A DNA stretch of 64,000 bases from Pseudomonadota bacterium (GTDB lineage Bacteria > Pseudomonadota > Gammaproteobacteria > Steroidobacterales > Steroidobacteraceae). Positions 8,548 to 17,383 of this stretch are shown in pieces. The position numbers and the translations under genes were made by a program. The DNA is taken from contig JAEYXD010000211.1 in assembly GCA_023428645.1 (NCBI GenBank), forward strand, positions 3,346 to 67,345. Reading direction: 5' to 3'. The notes under the pieces were generated by a model. It saw only the letters and a program-made list of their open reading frames with translations. It was not told the DNA's origin and made no database searches. Numbering within the stretch: the stretch's first letter is position 1; each line of letters begins with the position of its first letter.

Positions 8548-9732
8548 ATGAAGCGTAGACCAAAGATCCTGGCGTTCGTGTTGCCTCAGTTCCACACCAT
8601 TCCCGAGAACGACGAATGGTGGGGTGAGGGCTTTACCGAGTGGACGAACGTGCGCAAGGCGCAGCCCCTCTTCCCGGGGCATCTGCAGCCGAGAGTTCCC
8701 GCAAACGGGCGTTACTACAACCTCCTGGACCCTGCCACGATGGATTGGCAAGCCCAGCTGGCCAAGACCCATGGGCTCGATGGCTTTTGCTATTACCACT
8801 ATTGGTTCAACGGCAAGCGGCTGCTCGACAAGCCGCTCGACTTGCTGCTCGAGCGCGGCAAGCCGGACTTTCCCTTCTGTCTCGCATGGGCGAACGAGCC
8901 CTGGACGCGTGCGTGGGACGGCGGTGATCGCGAAGTCTTGATGCCGCAGGAATACGGCGGCGAGAGCGATTGGCGCCGACACTTCGACTGCCTGCTGCGC
9001 TTCTTCCGCGACCCGCGCTACATCTGCGTGGACGGCAAGCCGATGCTGTTGCTGTATCGCACGAACAGCATCGAGGATGCCGACCCGATGCTGCGCTTGT
9101 GGCGTCAGCTCGCGTCGAGCGCCGGCTTCCCCGGCTTGCACATCGTCAGCATGATGACGGCGTTCGGCACCGATACGCGGCCATTGTTCGACGCACACAC
9201 CGAGTTCGAGCCGTCGTACACGTTCAGACAGCCCTTGACGTTCTGGTGGCGCAAGCGCGAGCGCTTCCATCGCAAGCTCAGGCGCGCGAAGCTGCGCTGG
9301 CTCGGGCGCGCGGACGGTCCGGTGAACAGCTTCGACTATCGTTCCGTGTGGCGAGCGATCGCGGCGCGAGAAATCCGTCCGAACGTCTATCCCGGTGCTT
9401 TTCTCGATTGGGACAACACGCCGCGCCGCGGGCTCGAGCGGGGCATGGTGTTGCGCAACTTCGACCGTGCTGTGTTCGCCTCCTGCTTCCGCTCCAAATT
9501 GCGGCAGGCGAGTGCGGCCGGGTCCGAGTTCCTGTTCATCGATGCCTGGAACGAATGGGCCGAAGGTACCTACCTCGAGCCGGACGAGGCGCGCGGAACC
9601 TTCTTCCTCGACACGATTCGCGATGCGGTCAACGAGATCGACGGCGAGATCGCCGTGAAGTCGCCGGGCAAGTCGCCCAAGGTCGGCGTCGGCACCTCGC
9701 CCTCGACGATCAGGGACGCGACCACCTCATAA
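8548..9732 (+). CDS. WbsX-like (GH99-like) polysaccharide biosynthesis protein
   Basis: The 394-residue protein shows the WbsX/GH99-like signature throughout: LAFVLPQFHTIPENDEWWGE, GFTEWTNVRKAQPLF, GLDGFCYYHYWFNGKRLL, FPFCLAWANEPWTR and FLFIDAWNEWAEGTYLEP. Homologues occur in O-antigen, capsule and rhamnan clusters, often fused to glycosyltransferases; the fold is that of endo-alpha-mannosidases. Whether this one cleaves or transfers sugar is not known. There is no signal peptide, so it is probably cytosolic. It is convergent with the methyltransferase, 3 bp apart. Confidence 0.85.
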   Translation: MKRRPKILAFVLPQFHTIPENDEWWGEGFTEWTNVRKAQPLFPGHLQPRVPANGRYYNLLDPATMDWQAQLAKTHGLDGFCYYHYWFNGKRLLDKPLDLLLERGKPDFPFCLAWANEPWTRAWDGGDREVLMPQEYGGESDWRRHFDCLLRFFRDPRYICVDGKPMLLLYRTNSIEDADPMLRLWRQLASSAGFPGLHIVSMMTAFGTDTRPLFDAHTEFEPSYTFRQPLTFWWRKRERFHRKLRRAKLRWLGRADGPVNSFDYRSVWRAIAAREIRPNVYPGAFLDWDNTPRRGLERGMVLRNFDRAVFASCFRSKLRQASAAGSEFLFIDAWNEWAEGTYLEPDEARGTFFLDTIRDAVNEIDGEIAVKSPGKSPKVGVGTSPSTIRDATTS

Positions 9733-9735
9733 CCA

Positions 9736-10596
9736 TCAGCGGCGGCGCAGCGCGCGCTGCAGCTTCGTGCCGGTGCGCGACAGCCTGCGGCGTACGCGAT
9801 GCATCATGTGTTGCGCGGCCAGGCGAGCGATGCCGCGCAGGTTCAAGCGCTCGATACCGACGAGCTCGACATTGCGCTTGAGATAGAGCCCGTCCAGAGA
9901 GAAGTCGCGCAAGGGCGGCGCCTGCGGCGACTTGCGGATGAAGGCGAACTCGGGGAACACGCGCACTTCGCTGACGAGGTCGGGTCGCGAGGCGCAAAGC
10001 ATCGTCAGCTCCATGATCAGCAACGCGAGCGACGTCCGCCTCGCGTAGCAGGCGGGAAGGGCGTAGTTCGACCAATGTCCCCAGCCCCAATCCTCGATGA
10101 CGTACGTTCCGCCGGGGCGCAAGTACGGGAAGGCAATCTCGAACGTGCGCCGGCTGTGATCGTACTGATGTGACGCGTCGTCGATGATCAGGTCGAGCGG
10201 CGTGTCGCCAAATTCGCTCTGCACGATTTGAGTGATGCGCGCCTGATCGGTCTGCGCGACCTCGTAGAAGCTGCGGATGCGATGACCGCGCTCGTGCGTG
10301 CGACAGAATTCATCGAAGGCGGCGACGGGCTGGCAGAGATCGACGCCGACGAACTTCTCGGCCTCGAACCAGAGGGTGAACAGCGCCGGCGATCCTCCCT
10401 GGAAGATGCCGAACTCGAGAATGTGCTTCGGCGGCTCAGTGCCCAGAACCGCGGCGTACTGTTCGAGGACCGCCCGATTCTTGAGGAGCATGAACCGGTC
10501 CCGGGTCGTTTTGCCCGAATAGTCGCCGACGACGCACTGAAACTCGACGCCGTCGACGGCAAACTCCAGCTCGCCATGCCACGTCAGCGCCTTCAT
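9736..10596 (-). CDS. Class I SAM-dependent methyltransferase
   Basis: The 286-residue product contains HILEFGIFQGGSPALF (SAM-binding motif I), FVGVDLCQPV (acidic end of beta-2), DLIIDDASHQYDHSRRTFE and YLRPGGTYVIEDWGWG. This is the pattern of the Methyltransf_24/cephalosporin-hydroxylase-like group, often found in polysaccharide and natural-product loci. The ATG at 10596 is preferred because AGGG lies about 6 bases upstream; longer in-frame starts read through unrelated sequence. It is divergent from the PhyH gene across 97 bp. It probably methylates a sugar residue of the local glycan (inference). Confidence 0.75.
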   Translation of the reverse strand: MKALTWHGELEFAVDGVEFQCVVGDYSGKTTRDRFMLLKNRAVLEQYAAVLGTEPPKHILEFGIFQGGSPALFTLWFEAEKFVGVDLCQPVAAFDEFCRTHERGHRIRSFYEVAQTDQARITQIVQSEFGDTPLDLIIDDASHQYDHSRRTFEIAFPYLRPGGTYVIEDWGWGHWSNYALPACYARRTSLALLIMELTMLCASRPDLVSEVRVFPEFAFIRKSPQAPPLRDFSLDGLYLKRNVELVGIERLNLRGIARLAAQHMMHRVRRRLSRTGTKLQRALRRR

Positions 10597-10693
10597 AACG
10601 ACCCTGCTGGACAAAAAATTGTTGGCCCGAGCATCATAGCGCGGCTGCGCCCCGAAACGCGGGCGCTCGAAGAACAACAGCGGGAGGCGATGC

Positions 10694-11614
10694 GTGAATC
10701 CGTTCAGGTGGCTCAAACAAAGCGCGACCGAGTCTCTTCCCGAGCTTGATGGCCACCTGCGGCACTTGCACGAGGAGGGTTTCGCGCACATTCGCGGCGG
10801 CTTCAAGGCCGGTGTGATCGAAGAAGTGCTCGCCGGCGTGAAGCAGATGCTCGGCCGCAACCAGGCGATTTTCGGCAAGCATCTGGATGCCGACGGTCAC
10901 TACCCCCGCATCATCAATCTGCACCTGCTCCATCAGCCGCTCATCCGCCTGCTCACCGAGAACCCGCTCGCATTGGCCGTGCAGGACGCGTTCTTCGGCC
11001 AGCCGTCATCGCTGTACACCAGCCTGTATTACGAGCGCGGCTCCGCCCAGTCGATCCATCGCGATACGCCCTACTTCTCCACGCGCCCGGAGTACCGCTA
11101 TCTCGGTGTCTGGGTCGCGCTCGAGGACGCGAACGAGGCGAACGGCTGTCTCGAGATCATCCGCCGCGGGCATCTCGTTCCGGAGCTCGACCGGCCCGCG
11201 ATTGCGCTGCGCCATTACAAGACGCTCGATGAAGTGCCGCCCGGATCGCCTTCGGGCCGGGACATTCTCTGGGATGAATATCAGAGCGAGGTCGTGGAGC
11301 GCTGCTTCGCCCAGGGCTTGAAGACCGAGCTGCTGCAGGTGCAGGCCGGTGACGTGATCATCTGGCACCCGCAGCTGCCTCACGGCGGCTCGAAGATCAA
11401 GGACCTGACGCGCACGCGCCATTCATTCGTCATGCACGTGACGCCGGTCGGCACGCCGGTGTACCAGCAGAACGTGTTCTTCAATCCGCAGAAGAAGTTC
11501 AGCGAGCGGGCGAAATGGGCCTATGGCAAGTTCGGTGGCCGGCGCTACGTCGACGGTCACGTGATCGACATCGGCCACCGCGAGAACAGGGATCTCAAGG
11601 ATTTCGTGCGCTAG
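10694..11614 (+). CDS. Phytanoyl-CoA dioxygenase (PhyH) family protein
   Basis: The 306-residue protein fits the PhyH branch of Fe(II)/2-oxoglutarate oxygenases. The iron facial triad is readable as H122-x-D124 (SIHRDTPYF) and H230 (LPHGGSK), with an arginine about 12 residues later (TRTRHSF) placed to bind 2-oxoglutarate. The substrate cannot be predicted. Its place in a polysaccharide cluster suggests oxidation of a glycan or lipid precursor. It ends 4 bp from the convergent ABC exporter gene. Confidence 0.8.
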   Translation: MNPFRWLKQSATESLPELDGHLRHLHEEGFAHIRGGFKAGVIEEVLAGVKQMLGRNQAIFGKHLDADGHYPRIINLHLLHQPLIRLLTENPLALAVQDAFFGQPSSLYTSLYYERGSAQSIHRDTPYFSTRPEYRYLGVWVALEDANEANGCLEIIRRGHLVPELDRPAIALRHYKTLDEVPPGSPSGRDILWDEYQSEVVERCFAQGLKTELLQVQAGDVIIWHPQLPHGGSKIKDLTRTRHSFVMHVTPVGTPVYQQNVFFNPQKKFSERAKWAYGKFGGRRYVDGHVIDIGHRENRDLKDFVR

Positions 11615-11618
11615 CGTG

Positions 11619-13361
11619 TCAGGCCGCGCTCTGCTGGTGGTCGTAGAGCGTCCGATACAGCGAGTTCGACTCGTAAAGCGTGCTGTGCGAGCCCTGGGCG
11701 ATCATGCGCGCGTGCTGGAACACGAGAATCATCGAGGCGTGTCGAATCGTGCTGAAGCGATGCGCGATCATGAGCACCGTCTTGCCGACGACGAGTTTCT
11801 TCAGCGCCCGCTGCACGAACTCCTCGCTCTCGGAATCGAGCGCGCTCGTCGCCTCGTCGAGGATCAGGATCGGCGCGTCGCGTAAGAAGGCGCGCGCGAG
11901 CGCCAGCCGCTGCTTCTGCCCGCCCGACAGTTTGCTGCCTCGTTCGCCGGTGATCGTGTCGTAGCCGTTCGGCAGCGACATGATGAAGTCGTGGGCGAAT
12001 GCATCCTTGGCCGCACGCTCCACTTCCTCGCGAGTCGCATCCAGTCGGCCGAGCAACAGGTTGTTGTAGATCGTGTCGTTGAACAGCACCGGCTCCTGGG
12101 ACACGAGCGCGACGTTGCGGCGCAGGTCGGCGGATTTGATCTTCCTGACATCGATGCCGTCGATGCGGACGGTGCCTTCGGTAACGTCGTAGAAGCGCGG
12201 CACGAGGCTCGCGAACGTCGACTTGCCGGCGCCGCTCGGACCGACGAGCGCGCAGACGGTGCCGGCGGGGATGTCCGCGGAGACATCGCACAGGGCAGGC
12301 TTGCCCGGCGCGTACGCGAAGGTGACGCCCTCGAACGATACGTCGCCCTTGAGTCGGTCGACGTGAATGGCGTCGGGCGCATCCTCGATCTCCACGGGCT
12401 CGTTCAGGATCTCCTCGAGCCGGATCAGCGATGCTTCGCCGCGCTTGAGCTCGTTGTTCAGCGCGCCCAGCTTCTTCACCGGCTCGTAACACACGGCCAG
12501 CGCGAAAATGATCGCGAGAAACGCGTCGAGCTGGATGCGCGCGCGATAGGCGTAGATGAACGTGATCGCGATGCCGATCGCCGAGATGATCTCGATCGTC
12601 GGCGCCAGCGACTGAGCGTACTTCACGAACTTCATTTGCGCCCTGAACATCGCATCGCTGGCGTGCCTGAAGCGATCGACTTCCTTGCGCTCGAGACCGA
12701 ACGCCCTGACCTCGCGGATGGCGGACAGGTTTTCGGTGAAGCGCTCGGTGAGCGAGCTGGACTGATTCTGCAGCTGCCGCGCCTTGTCGATCAGCTTGCG
12801 GCCGACGTAGCGGATCGGAAACACGCAGACCGGAATGATGGCCATGCTGAACAGCACGAGCATCACGCCTTGTTCGGTGAACGCGAGGTACGTGAGATAG
12901 CCCATCGCGCCGAGCAGCGTCGCGGGTTGCTTCACGATCTCGTTCGAGATCGCGAGCAGCGTGACCTGCAGCTGATTCGTGTCGCTGAGCCCGCGCGTGA
13001 TGAGATCGCCCGTGGAGCGATGGTGGAAGAACGACAGCGGCATGCGCTGCAGCTTGTCGAAGAATTCGATGCGCAGCGCCTCGAGCACGCGCCCGCCCGC
13101 GAACTGGATCAAGTACGAGTTGAAGTAGCCCGCGATGCCCCGCACGGCGAAGATGAACGGCAGCCACAGCGCAATCGCGATCAGCTCCCAGGTGCTGAGC
13201 GGCACGGCGCCCTCGTTGAAAATCTTCGGGAACACCTGTTTGGCCATGAGCGGCAAGCCCGCGCCGTTGGCGATGCCGTAGATGAGGCCGCAGCCAATGG
13301 CTGCCAACACCGTGCGCCGCACGGGCTTGAACAAACGCAAGTAGGGAAAGAATTGCCGCAT
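11619..13361 (-). CDS. MsbA-type ABC exporter (permease-ATPase fusion)
   Basis: This 580-residue half-transporter has six predicted transmembrane helices over 1-310, then a nucleotide-binding domain with Walker A GPSGAGKST at 374-381, signature LSGGQ at 478-482, Walker B ILILDEA from 498 and the H-loop IAHRFST. Order and length match MsbA/lipid-exporter proteins, which flip lipid A core or other lipid-linked glycans across the inner membrane. No lpxK or waaA is adjacent, so it may export a local glycolipid rather than lipid A. It is divergent from the GT7 gene. Confidence 0.85.
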   Translation of the reverse strand: MRQFFPYLRLFKPVRRTVLAAIGCGLIYGIANGAGLPLMAKQVFPKIFNEGAVPLSTWELIAIALWLPFIFAVRGIAGYFNSYLIQFAGGRVLEALRIEFFDKLQRMPLSFFHHRSTGDLITRGLSDTNQLQVTLLAISNEIVKQPATLLGAMGYLTYLAFTEQGVMLVLFSMAIIPVCVFPIRYVGRKLIDKARQLQNQSSSLTERFTENLSAIREVRAFGLERKEVDRFRHASDAMFRAQMKFVKYAQSLAPTIEIISAIGIAITFIYAYRARIQLDAFLAIIFALAVCYEPVKKLGALNNELKRGEASLIRLEEILNEPVEIEDAPDAIHVDRLKGDVSFEGVTFAYAPGKPALCDVSADIPAGTVCALVGPSGAGKSTFASLVPRFYDVTEGTVRIDGIDVRKIKSADLRRNVALVSQEPVLFNDTIYNNLLLGRLDATREEVERAAKDAFAHDFIMSLPNGYDTITGERGSKLSGGQKQRLALARAFLRDAPILILDEATSALDSESEEFVQRALKKLVVGKTVLMIAHRFSTIRHASMILVFQHARMIAQGSHSTLYESNSLYRTLYDHQQSAA

Positions 13362-13500
13362 GGGTTAACGCTACATCAACATCATGGCAGCCGAGTGGCG
13401 GCTGCGGGTACTGTAAGCCAGGATATTCAAGCGACGACTTGCATGGCGGCGCTTCTTGTACTCGTCCTTCCGATCATGATTCGTGCATCATCTACCGCCA

Positions 13501-14385
13501 ATGGATACCACGAGCCCGAAGTCCCTCGATTTGCCTGCGTGGCTCGCGCGCTGGTGGCCGAGCTCCACGGTCAGGCGTGATCCGCTCGCCGGGTTCGTGG
13601 CCGATGGGCGCTTCGTGCCGATCCCGCTCAGCGGCTGGAAGCTCACGCCCTGGGTCGAGCGTCGCTTGCTCGCGTATCGTCGTCCAGTCGATTTCACACT
13701 GCGATCGGACGCGCGTCTGGCCGTGATCGTTCCAGTGCGGGATCGAGAACACCAGATCGCGGCATTGATACCGCGGCTGCGAGCGCTGCTCGACGCGCAA
13801 CGCATCGCGCATCGCATTCTCGTCGTCGAGCAATCGCAAGGACAGCTCTTCAACAAAGGCGCCGTGATCAATGCCGGATTCCGCGTCGTCGCCGACGACT
13901 GTGATTACGTGTGCCTGCACGACGTCGACGCCATTCCGGTCGTCGCCGACTATCGATGCCCGTCCGAGCCGCTGCGGCTCGTGACGAAGCTGGTCGGCTC
14001 CCGGCACGGCCCGCGCCGTGGCGAGCGGTATTTCGGCGGTGCAATCACACTGACGCGCGAGCACTTCATCGCCGCGAACGGCTTTTCGAACGGCTATTGG
14101 GGTTGGGGGAAGGAGGACGACGACTTCCTGTTCCGTCTGTGGTTCAGCGGCCGAGTGTGTTTCGCCGATCGCGACGGCACGTTCGAGGACTTGCCCAACC
14201 CCAAGGACCAGCAACTCGACGTGCGCAAGCGCAGGCCCGCGACATTGCGCGCGAATCGCAAGCGCCGCAGCGAGTTGATGCGCGGACTGCACGATTTTCG
14301 CGCTGACGGCTTGAGCTCGCACGCCTACTCGGTGTCCCCCATGCGCGCCGAGGCTGGTTACGACCGCGTGGTCGTGACGATCTAG
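13501..14385 (+). CDS. GT7-family glycosyltransferase resembling beta-1,4-galactosyltransferase
   Basis: The 294-residue protein follows the animal beta-4-GalT catalytic domain almost motif by motif: LAVIVPVRDREHQI (73-86), FNKGAVINAGF (117-127), the metal-binding DVD at 141-143 (LHDVDAIP), YFGG (177-180), WGWGKEDDD (200-208) and a late DGLSSHAYSV. It has no signal anchor or stem, so it is presumably cytosolic and uses a UDP-sugar on a lipid-linked or soluble acceptor. The ATG at 13501 was chosen; a GTG at 13483 is also in frame and neither has a clear Shine-Dalgarno. It is convergent with the GT2 gene, 2 bp apart. Confidence 0.8.
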   Translation: MDTTSPKSLDLPAWLARWWPSSTVRRDPLAGFVADGRFVPIPLSGWKLTPWVERRLLAYRRPVDFTLRSDARLAVIVPVRDREHQIAALIPRLRALLDAQRIAHRILVVEQSQGQLFNKGAVINAGFRVVADDCDYVCLHDVDAIPVVADYRCPSEPLRLVTKLVGSRHGPRRGERYFGGAITLTREHFIAANGFSNGYWGWGKEDDDFLFRLWFSGRVCFADRDGTFEDLPNPKDQQLDVRKRRPATLRANRKRRSELMRGLHDFRADGLSSHAYSVSPMRAEAGYDRVVVTI

Positions 14386-14387
14386 GC

Positions 14388-15371
14388 TCACGCGCTCCCC
14401 TCGAGCCGCCGCTCGAGGCGCTGCATTTTCCACGCATACACGTGACGAATCGCACTCGGCCGCAGCTGTGCCAGCGCTCGTTTGCCGAACGCCACGCTCA
14501 TGCGGGCCGAGTCGAGCTGTCCTTGCGAGATTTGCTTGCGAGCGCGTTTCAGGCGTCGGCGCACGTAAGCGGTGTACGCGCCATTCGTGAGCGCGGCACG
14601 ACGCTCCGCCGGCAGCAGCGCCGCGATCGTTGCGATCGTCTGGAGCGCGTCGTCGTCCGCGGCGCCTGACAGTCGCAGTCGGGCGGTTTCGTTCGCCTCG
14701 TGGCGGCGATACTCAGCGAGAATCGCCGGCTCGTACCACACGTCGTAATGCACCGCGATTCGCGTCCACATCTCCCAGTCGAGGGCGTATTTGAGATCCT
14801 CACGATAATGGCCGAGCCGCTCATAGACGGAGCGCTTGACGATCGCCGCCGGCGTTTGAATGCGCGTTTCCCGTGAGATCGTCGCAAGCCAGTCCCGCAG
14901 GATGCCGGGCGTGAGCCGCTCGCGATGGCTCACATCCGTCACGGCGCCGGCGGCATCGATGAACGCGTGCCGGCAAAAGGCCATGCCCGCTCGTGGCGCG
15001 CGCTCGAGCCCGTCGAGCAAACGCTCGTAGAAGCCCGGGCGAATCGCATCGTCCTGATGCAGGAGATGAACGAGCGGCCCCCGGGCGAGCTCGATGCAGC
15101 GATTCCAGTTGCCGGCGAGACCGAGATTGGTTTCGTTGCGGTGATATTCGACGCCGGCAGGATGCTGCAGCCGTTGCAGAAGCTCGGCGACATTCGTCCG
15201 CTTGGAGCAGTCGTCGACGATCGTGACTTGCATCCGCTCGCTGCCGAGCCGCTGGCGCTGCACGAGCACGGATTCGAGTGCGCCGAGCAGCAGCGAATCC
15301 GGCTCGTACACCGGCAGCATCACCGAGACGAGCGGGTGAGCGGCGCTGGCGGCGGAGTCGATCGCGGTCAC
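14388..15371 (-). CDS. Family 2 glycosyltransferase
   Basis: The 327-residue GT-A enzyme begins with PLVSVMLPVYEPDSLLLGAL and TIVDDCSKRTN, then has HLLHQDDAIRPGFYE (the metal/UDP-binding Asp pair) and YALDWEMWTRIA further on. These are standard GT2 features for adding one sugar from a nucleotide sugar in glycan assembly. The C-terminal part (260-327) is basic and may touch the membrane. It lies 22 bp downstream of hemL on the same strand and may share its transcript. Confidence 0.85.
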   Translation of the reverse strand: MTAIDSAASAAHPLVSVMLPVYEPDSLLLGALESVLVQRQRLGSERMQVTIVDDCSKRTNVAELLQRLQHPAGVEYHRNETNLGLAGNWNRCIELARGPLVHLLHQDDAIRPGFYERLLDGLERAPRAGMAFCRHAFIDAAGAVTDVSHRERLTPGILRDWLATISRETRIQTPAAIVKRSVYERLGHYREDLKYALDWEMWTRIAVHYDVWYEPAILAEYRRHEANETARLRLSGAADDDALQTIATIAALLPAERRAALTNGAYTAYVRRRLKRARKQISQGQLDSARMSVAFGKRALAQLRPSAIRHVYAWKMQRLERRLEGSA

Positions 15372-15393
15372 GGCGCGCTTTCCGGCTGGCAGC

Positions 15394-16665
15394 TCAGCCG
15401 AGGTTGCGGAAGACGGTGTGGGCCGCTGCGATCGTCGCGTCGATATCGGCCGCCGTATGCGCGCTCGAGACGAAGCCGGCTTCGAACGCCGATGGCGCCA
15501 GGTACACGCCTTCCGCCAGCATGCCGTGGAAGAAGCGTTTGAAGCGCTCGACGTCGCAGGCCATCACTTCGCGGAAATACCGCACGGGCGCCTTGTCGGT
15601 GAAGAACAGGCCGAACATGCCGCAGACGTGGTTCGTCGAGAACGGCACGTTCGCGGCGCGGGCCGCGGTCGCGAGGCCTTCGACGAGCTGCGTCGTGCGC
15701 TCCGCGAGTCGCTGATGGAAGCCCGGCTCGCAGATGCCCTCCAGCGTCGCGAGGCCCGCCGCCATCGCGATCGGATTGCCGGACAGCGTGCCGGCCTGGT
15801 AGATCGGGCCGAGCGGAGCGATCTGCTCCATGATCTCGCGCCGGCCGCCGAACGCGCCCACCGGCATGCCGCCGCCGACGATTTTGCCGAGTGTCGTGAG
15901 GTCGGGTTTGATGCCGTACAGCGCCTGCGCGCCGCCGAGCGCGACCCGGAATCCCGTCATGACTTCATCGAAGATCAGCACGGCGCCGTGCTGATCGCAC
16001 AGTGAGCGCAGCGCCTCCAGGAATCCCGGCACGGGCGGCACGCAGTTCATGTTGCCCGCGATCGGCTCGACGATGACGCACGCGATCTCGCGGCCCATGT
16101 CCGTGAATGTCTGTTGCACTTGCCCGATATCGTTGTACGCGAGCGTGATCGTGTGCGCCGCCAGCTCGGGCGGCACGCCGGGCGAGGTCGGTACGCCGAG
16201 CGTCAGCGCGCCCGAGCCTGCCTTCACGAGCAGTGAATCCGAATGTCCGTGATAGCAGCCTTCGAACTTCACGATCTTGCTGCGGCCGGTGAACCCGCGC
16301 GCGAGGCGCAGGGCGCTCATCGTCGCCTCCGTGCCGGAGCTCACCATGCGCACGAGCTCGATCGACGGGATGAGCTCGCAGATCTTCGCGGCGAGCTGCG
16401 TCTCGAGTGCCGTTGGCGCACCGAACGACAGCCCGAGTGGTACGCGATCCTGCACCGCCTTGATGACCGCGGGATGCGCGTGGCCGAGGATCATCGGCCC
16501 CCACGAGCCGACGTAGTCGATCAGCTCGCGGCCTGCCGCGGAGACGATGCGCGCGCCTTGCGCCCGCTCGATGAACACCGGTTCGCCGCCGACGCCGCGA
16601 AAGGCGCGAACGGGCGAATTCACTCCGCCGGGGATGTAGCGAGCAGCTTCGGAGAATAAGGACAC
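15394..16665 (-). CDS. hemL: Glutamate-1-semialdehyde 2,1-aminomutase
   Basis: This PLP enzyme converts glutamate 1-semialdehyde to 5-aminolevulinate in the C5 heme pathway. Recognisable pieces are SEAARYIPGGVNSPVRAF, FEGCYHGHSDSLLVKAGSG, VIVEPIAGNMNCVPP, IFDEVMTGFRV and the PLP-lysine stretch TTLGKIVGGGMPVGAFGG. I chose the GTG at 16665 because GGAG lies 8 bases upstream and the product (423 residues) then starts like known HemL; the ATG at 16707 would add 14 unrelated residues. hemJ at 55 kb serves the same pathway. Confidence 0.95.
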   Translation of the reverse strand: MSLFSEAARYIPGGVNSPVRAFRGVGGEPVFIERAQGARIVSAAGRELIDYVGSWGPMILGHAHPAVIKAVQDRVPLGLSFGAPTALETQLAAKICELIPSIELVRMVSSGTEATMSALRLARGFTGRSKIVKFEGCYHGHSDSLLVKAGSGALTLGVPTSPGVPPELAAHTITLAYNDIGQVQQTFTDMGREIACVIVEPIAGNMNCVPPVPGFLEALRSLCDQHGAVLIFDEVMTGFRVALGGAQALYGIKPDLTTLGKIVGGGMPVGAFGGRREIMEQIAPLGPIYQAGTLSGNPIAMAAGLATLEGICEPGFHQRLAERTTQLVEGLATAARAANVPFSTNHVCGMFGLFFTDKAPVRYFREVMACDVERFKRFFHGMLAEGVYLAPSAFEAGFVSSAHTAADIDATIAAAHTVFRNLG

Positions 16666-16789
16666 GATCGTGGCTCCAGTTTGTGCAGGCGCGCAGTGTA
16701 AGGGCATTCGCGGCGGATGAGGCTTGCCGCCCCGCCGGCTTCTCGCTTTAATCGCGCGTCTTTTGCTTCAACGGCGGTTCTCCCCTGCG

Positions 16790-16954
16790 ATGAAAGCTTA
16801 CATGTGTGTGATCTGCGGCTATGTCTATGAAGAGGAACAGGGAGATCCCGTCGCAGGCATACCGCCCGGCACGCGTTGGGAAGACGTGCCGCTCTCGTGG
16901 CGCTGTCCGGACTGCGGTGCCGGCAAGGAAGATTTCGAGATGGTGGAGGTCTGA
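16790..16954 (+). CDS. Rubredoxin
   Basis: This 54-residue electron carrier has the iron-binding cysteines C6-x2-C9 (MCVICGYVY) and C39-P-D-C42 (RCPDCGAGK), plus the usual WEDVP stretch. The single iron is held by the four cysteines. It is divergent from hemL and 36 bp upstream of crcB. Its redox partner is not in the window. Confidence 0.93.
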   Translation: MKAYMCVICGYVYEEEQGDPVAGIPPGTRWEDVPLSWRCPDCGAGKEDFEMVEV

Positions 16955-16990
16955 GACGCTCGATGCTTCACCCCGCTCGCTGGAGCTCGC

Positions 16991-17383
16991 GTGCAGTTGT
17001 GGTTGCTCGTCGCCGCCGGTAGCGCGCTCGGCGGCGTCTCGCGCCACGCGGTCGGCCTGCTGATCGCACAGCGCGCGGGCCTTGCGTTCCCGTGGGGAAC
17101 GCTGACGGTGAACGTCCTGGGTTCGTTCGTGATCGGCGTCTGCGGCGCGCTGCTCGGTGCGACCAACCGCACGACCGCGCCGTGGCTGCGCGAATTCGTG
17201 ATGATCGGCTTCCTGGGCGGGTTCACGACGTTCTCCGCGTTCAGTCTGCAAACCTTGCAGCTGCTGCGCGACGGCAAGGCGCTTGCCGCACTCGCGAATG
17301 TCGCGGCGTCCGTCGTGATCTGCTTGCTCGCGGTATGGCTCGGATTCGCGCTCGCGATGCGTGTCACCGCGCCGCCTGGCTAG
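16991..17383 (+). CDS. crcB: Fluoride channel CrcB (Fluc)
   Basis: The 130-residue, four-helix membrane protein carries the Fluc signatures GGVSRHAVG near the start, TLTVNVLGSFVIG with pore Asn41, and GFLGGFTTFSAF. It forms a dual-topology dimer that exports fluoride. The start is GTG at 16991, with GGAG 8 bases upstream. I saw no fluoride-riboswitch fold in the 36-bp gap. Its stop codon TAG shares the palindrome CTAG with the stop of the convergent TraB-family gene. Confidence 0.93.
   Translation: MQLWLLVAAGSALGGVSRHAVGLLIAQRAGLAFPWGTLTVNVLGSFVIGVCGALLGATNRTTAPWLREFVMIGFLGGFTTFSAFSLQTLQLLRDGKALAALANVAASVVICLLAVWLGFALAMRVTAPPG

Noticed and set aside
16955..16990. Fluoride riboswitch before crcB
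   Set aside because: The gap to rubredoxin is only 36 bp, too short for the aptamer, and no matching fold is seen in the sequence before it.
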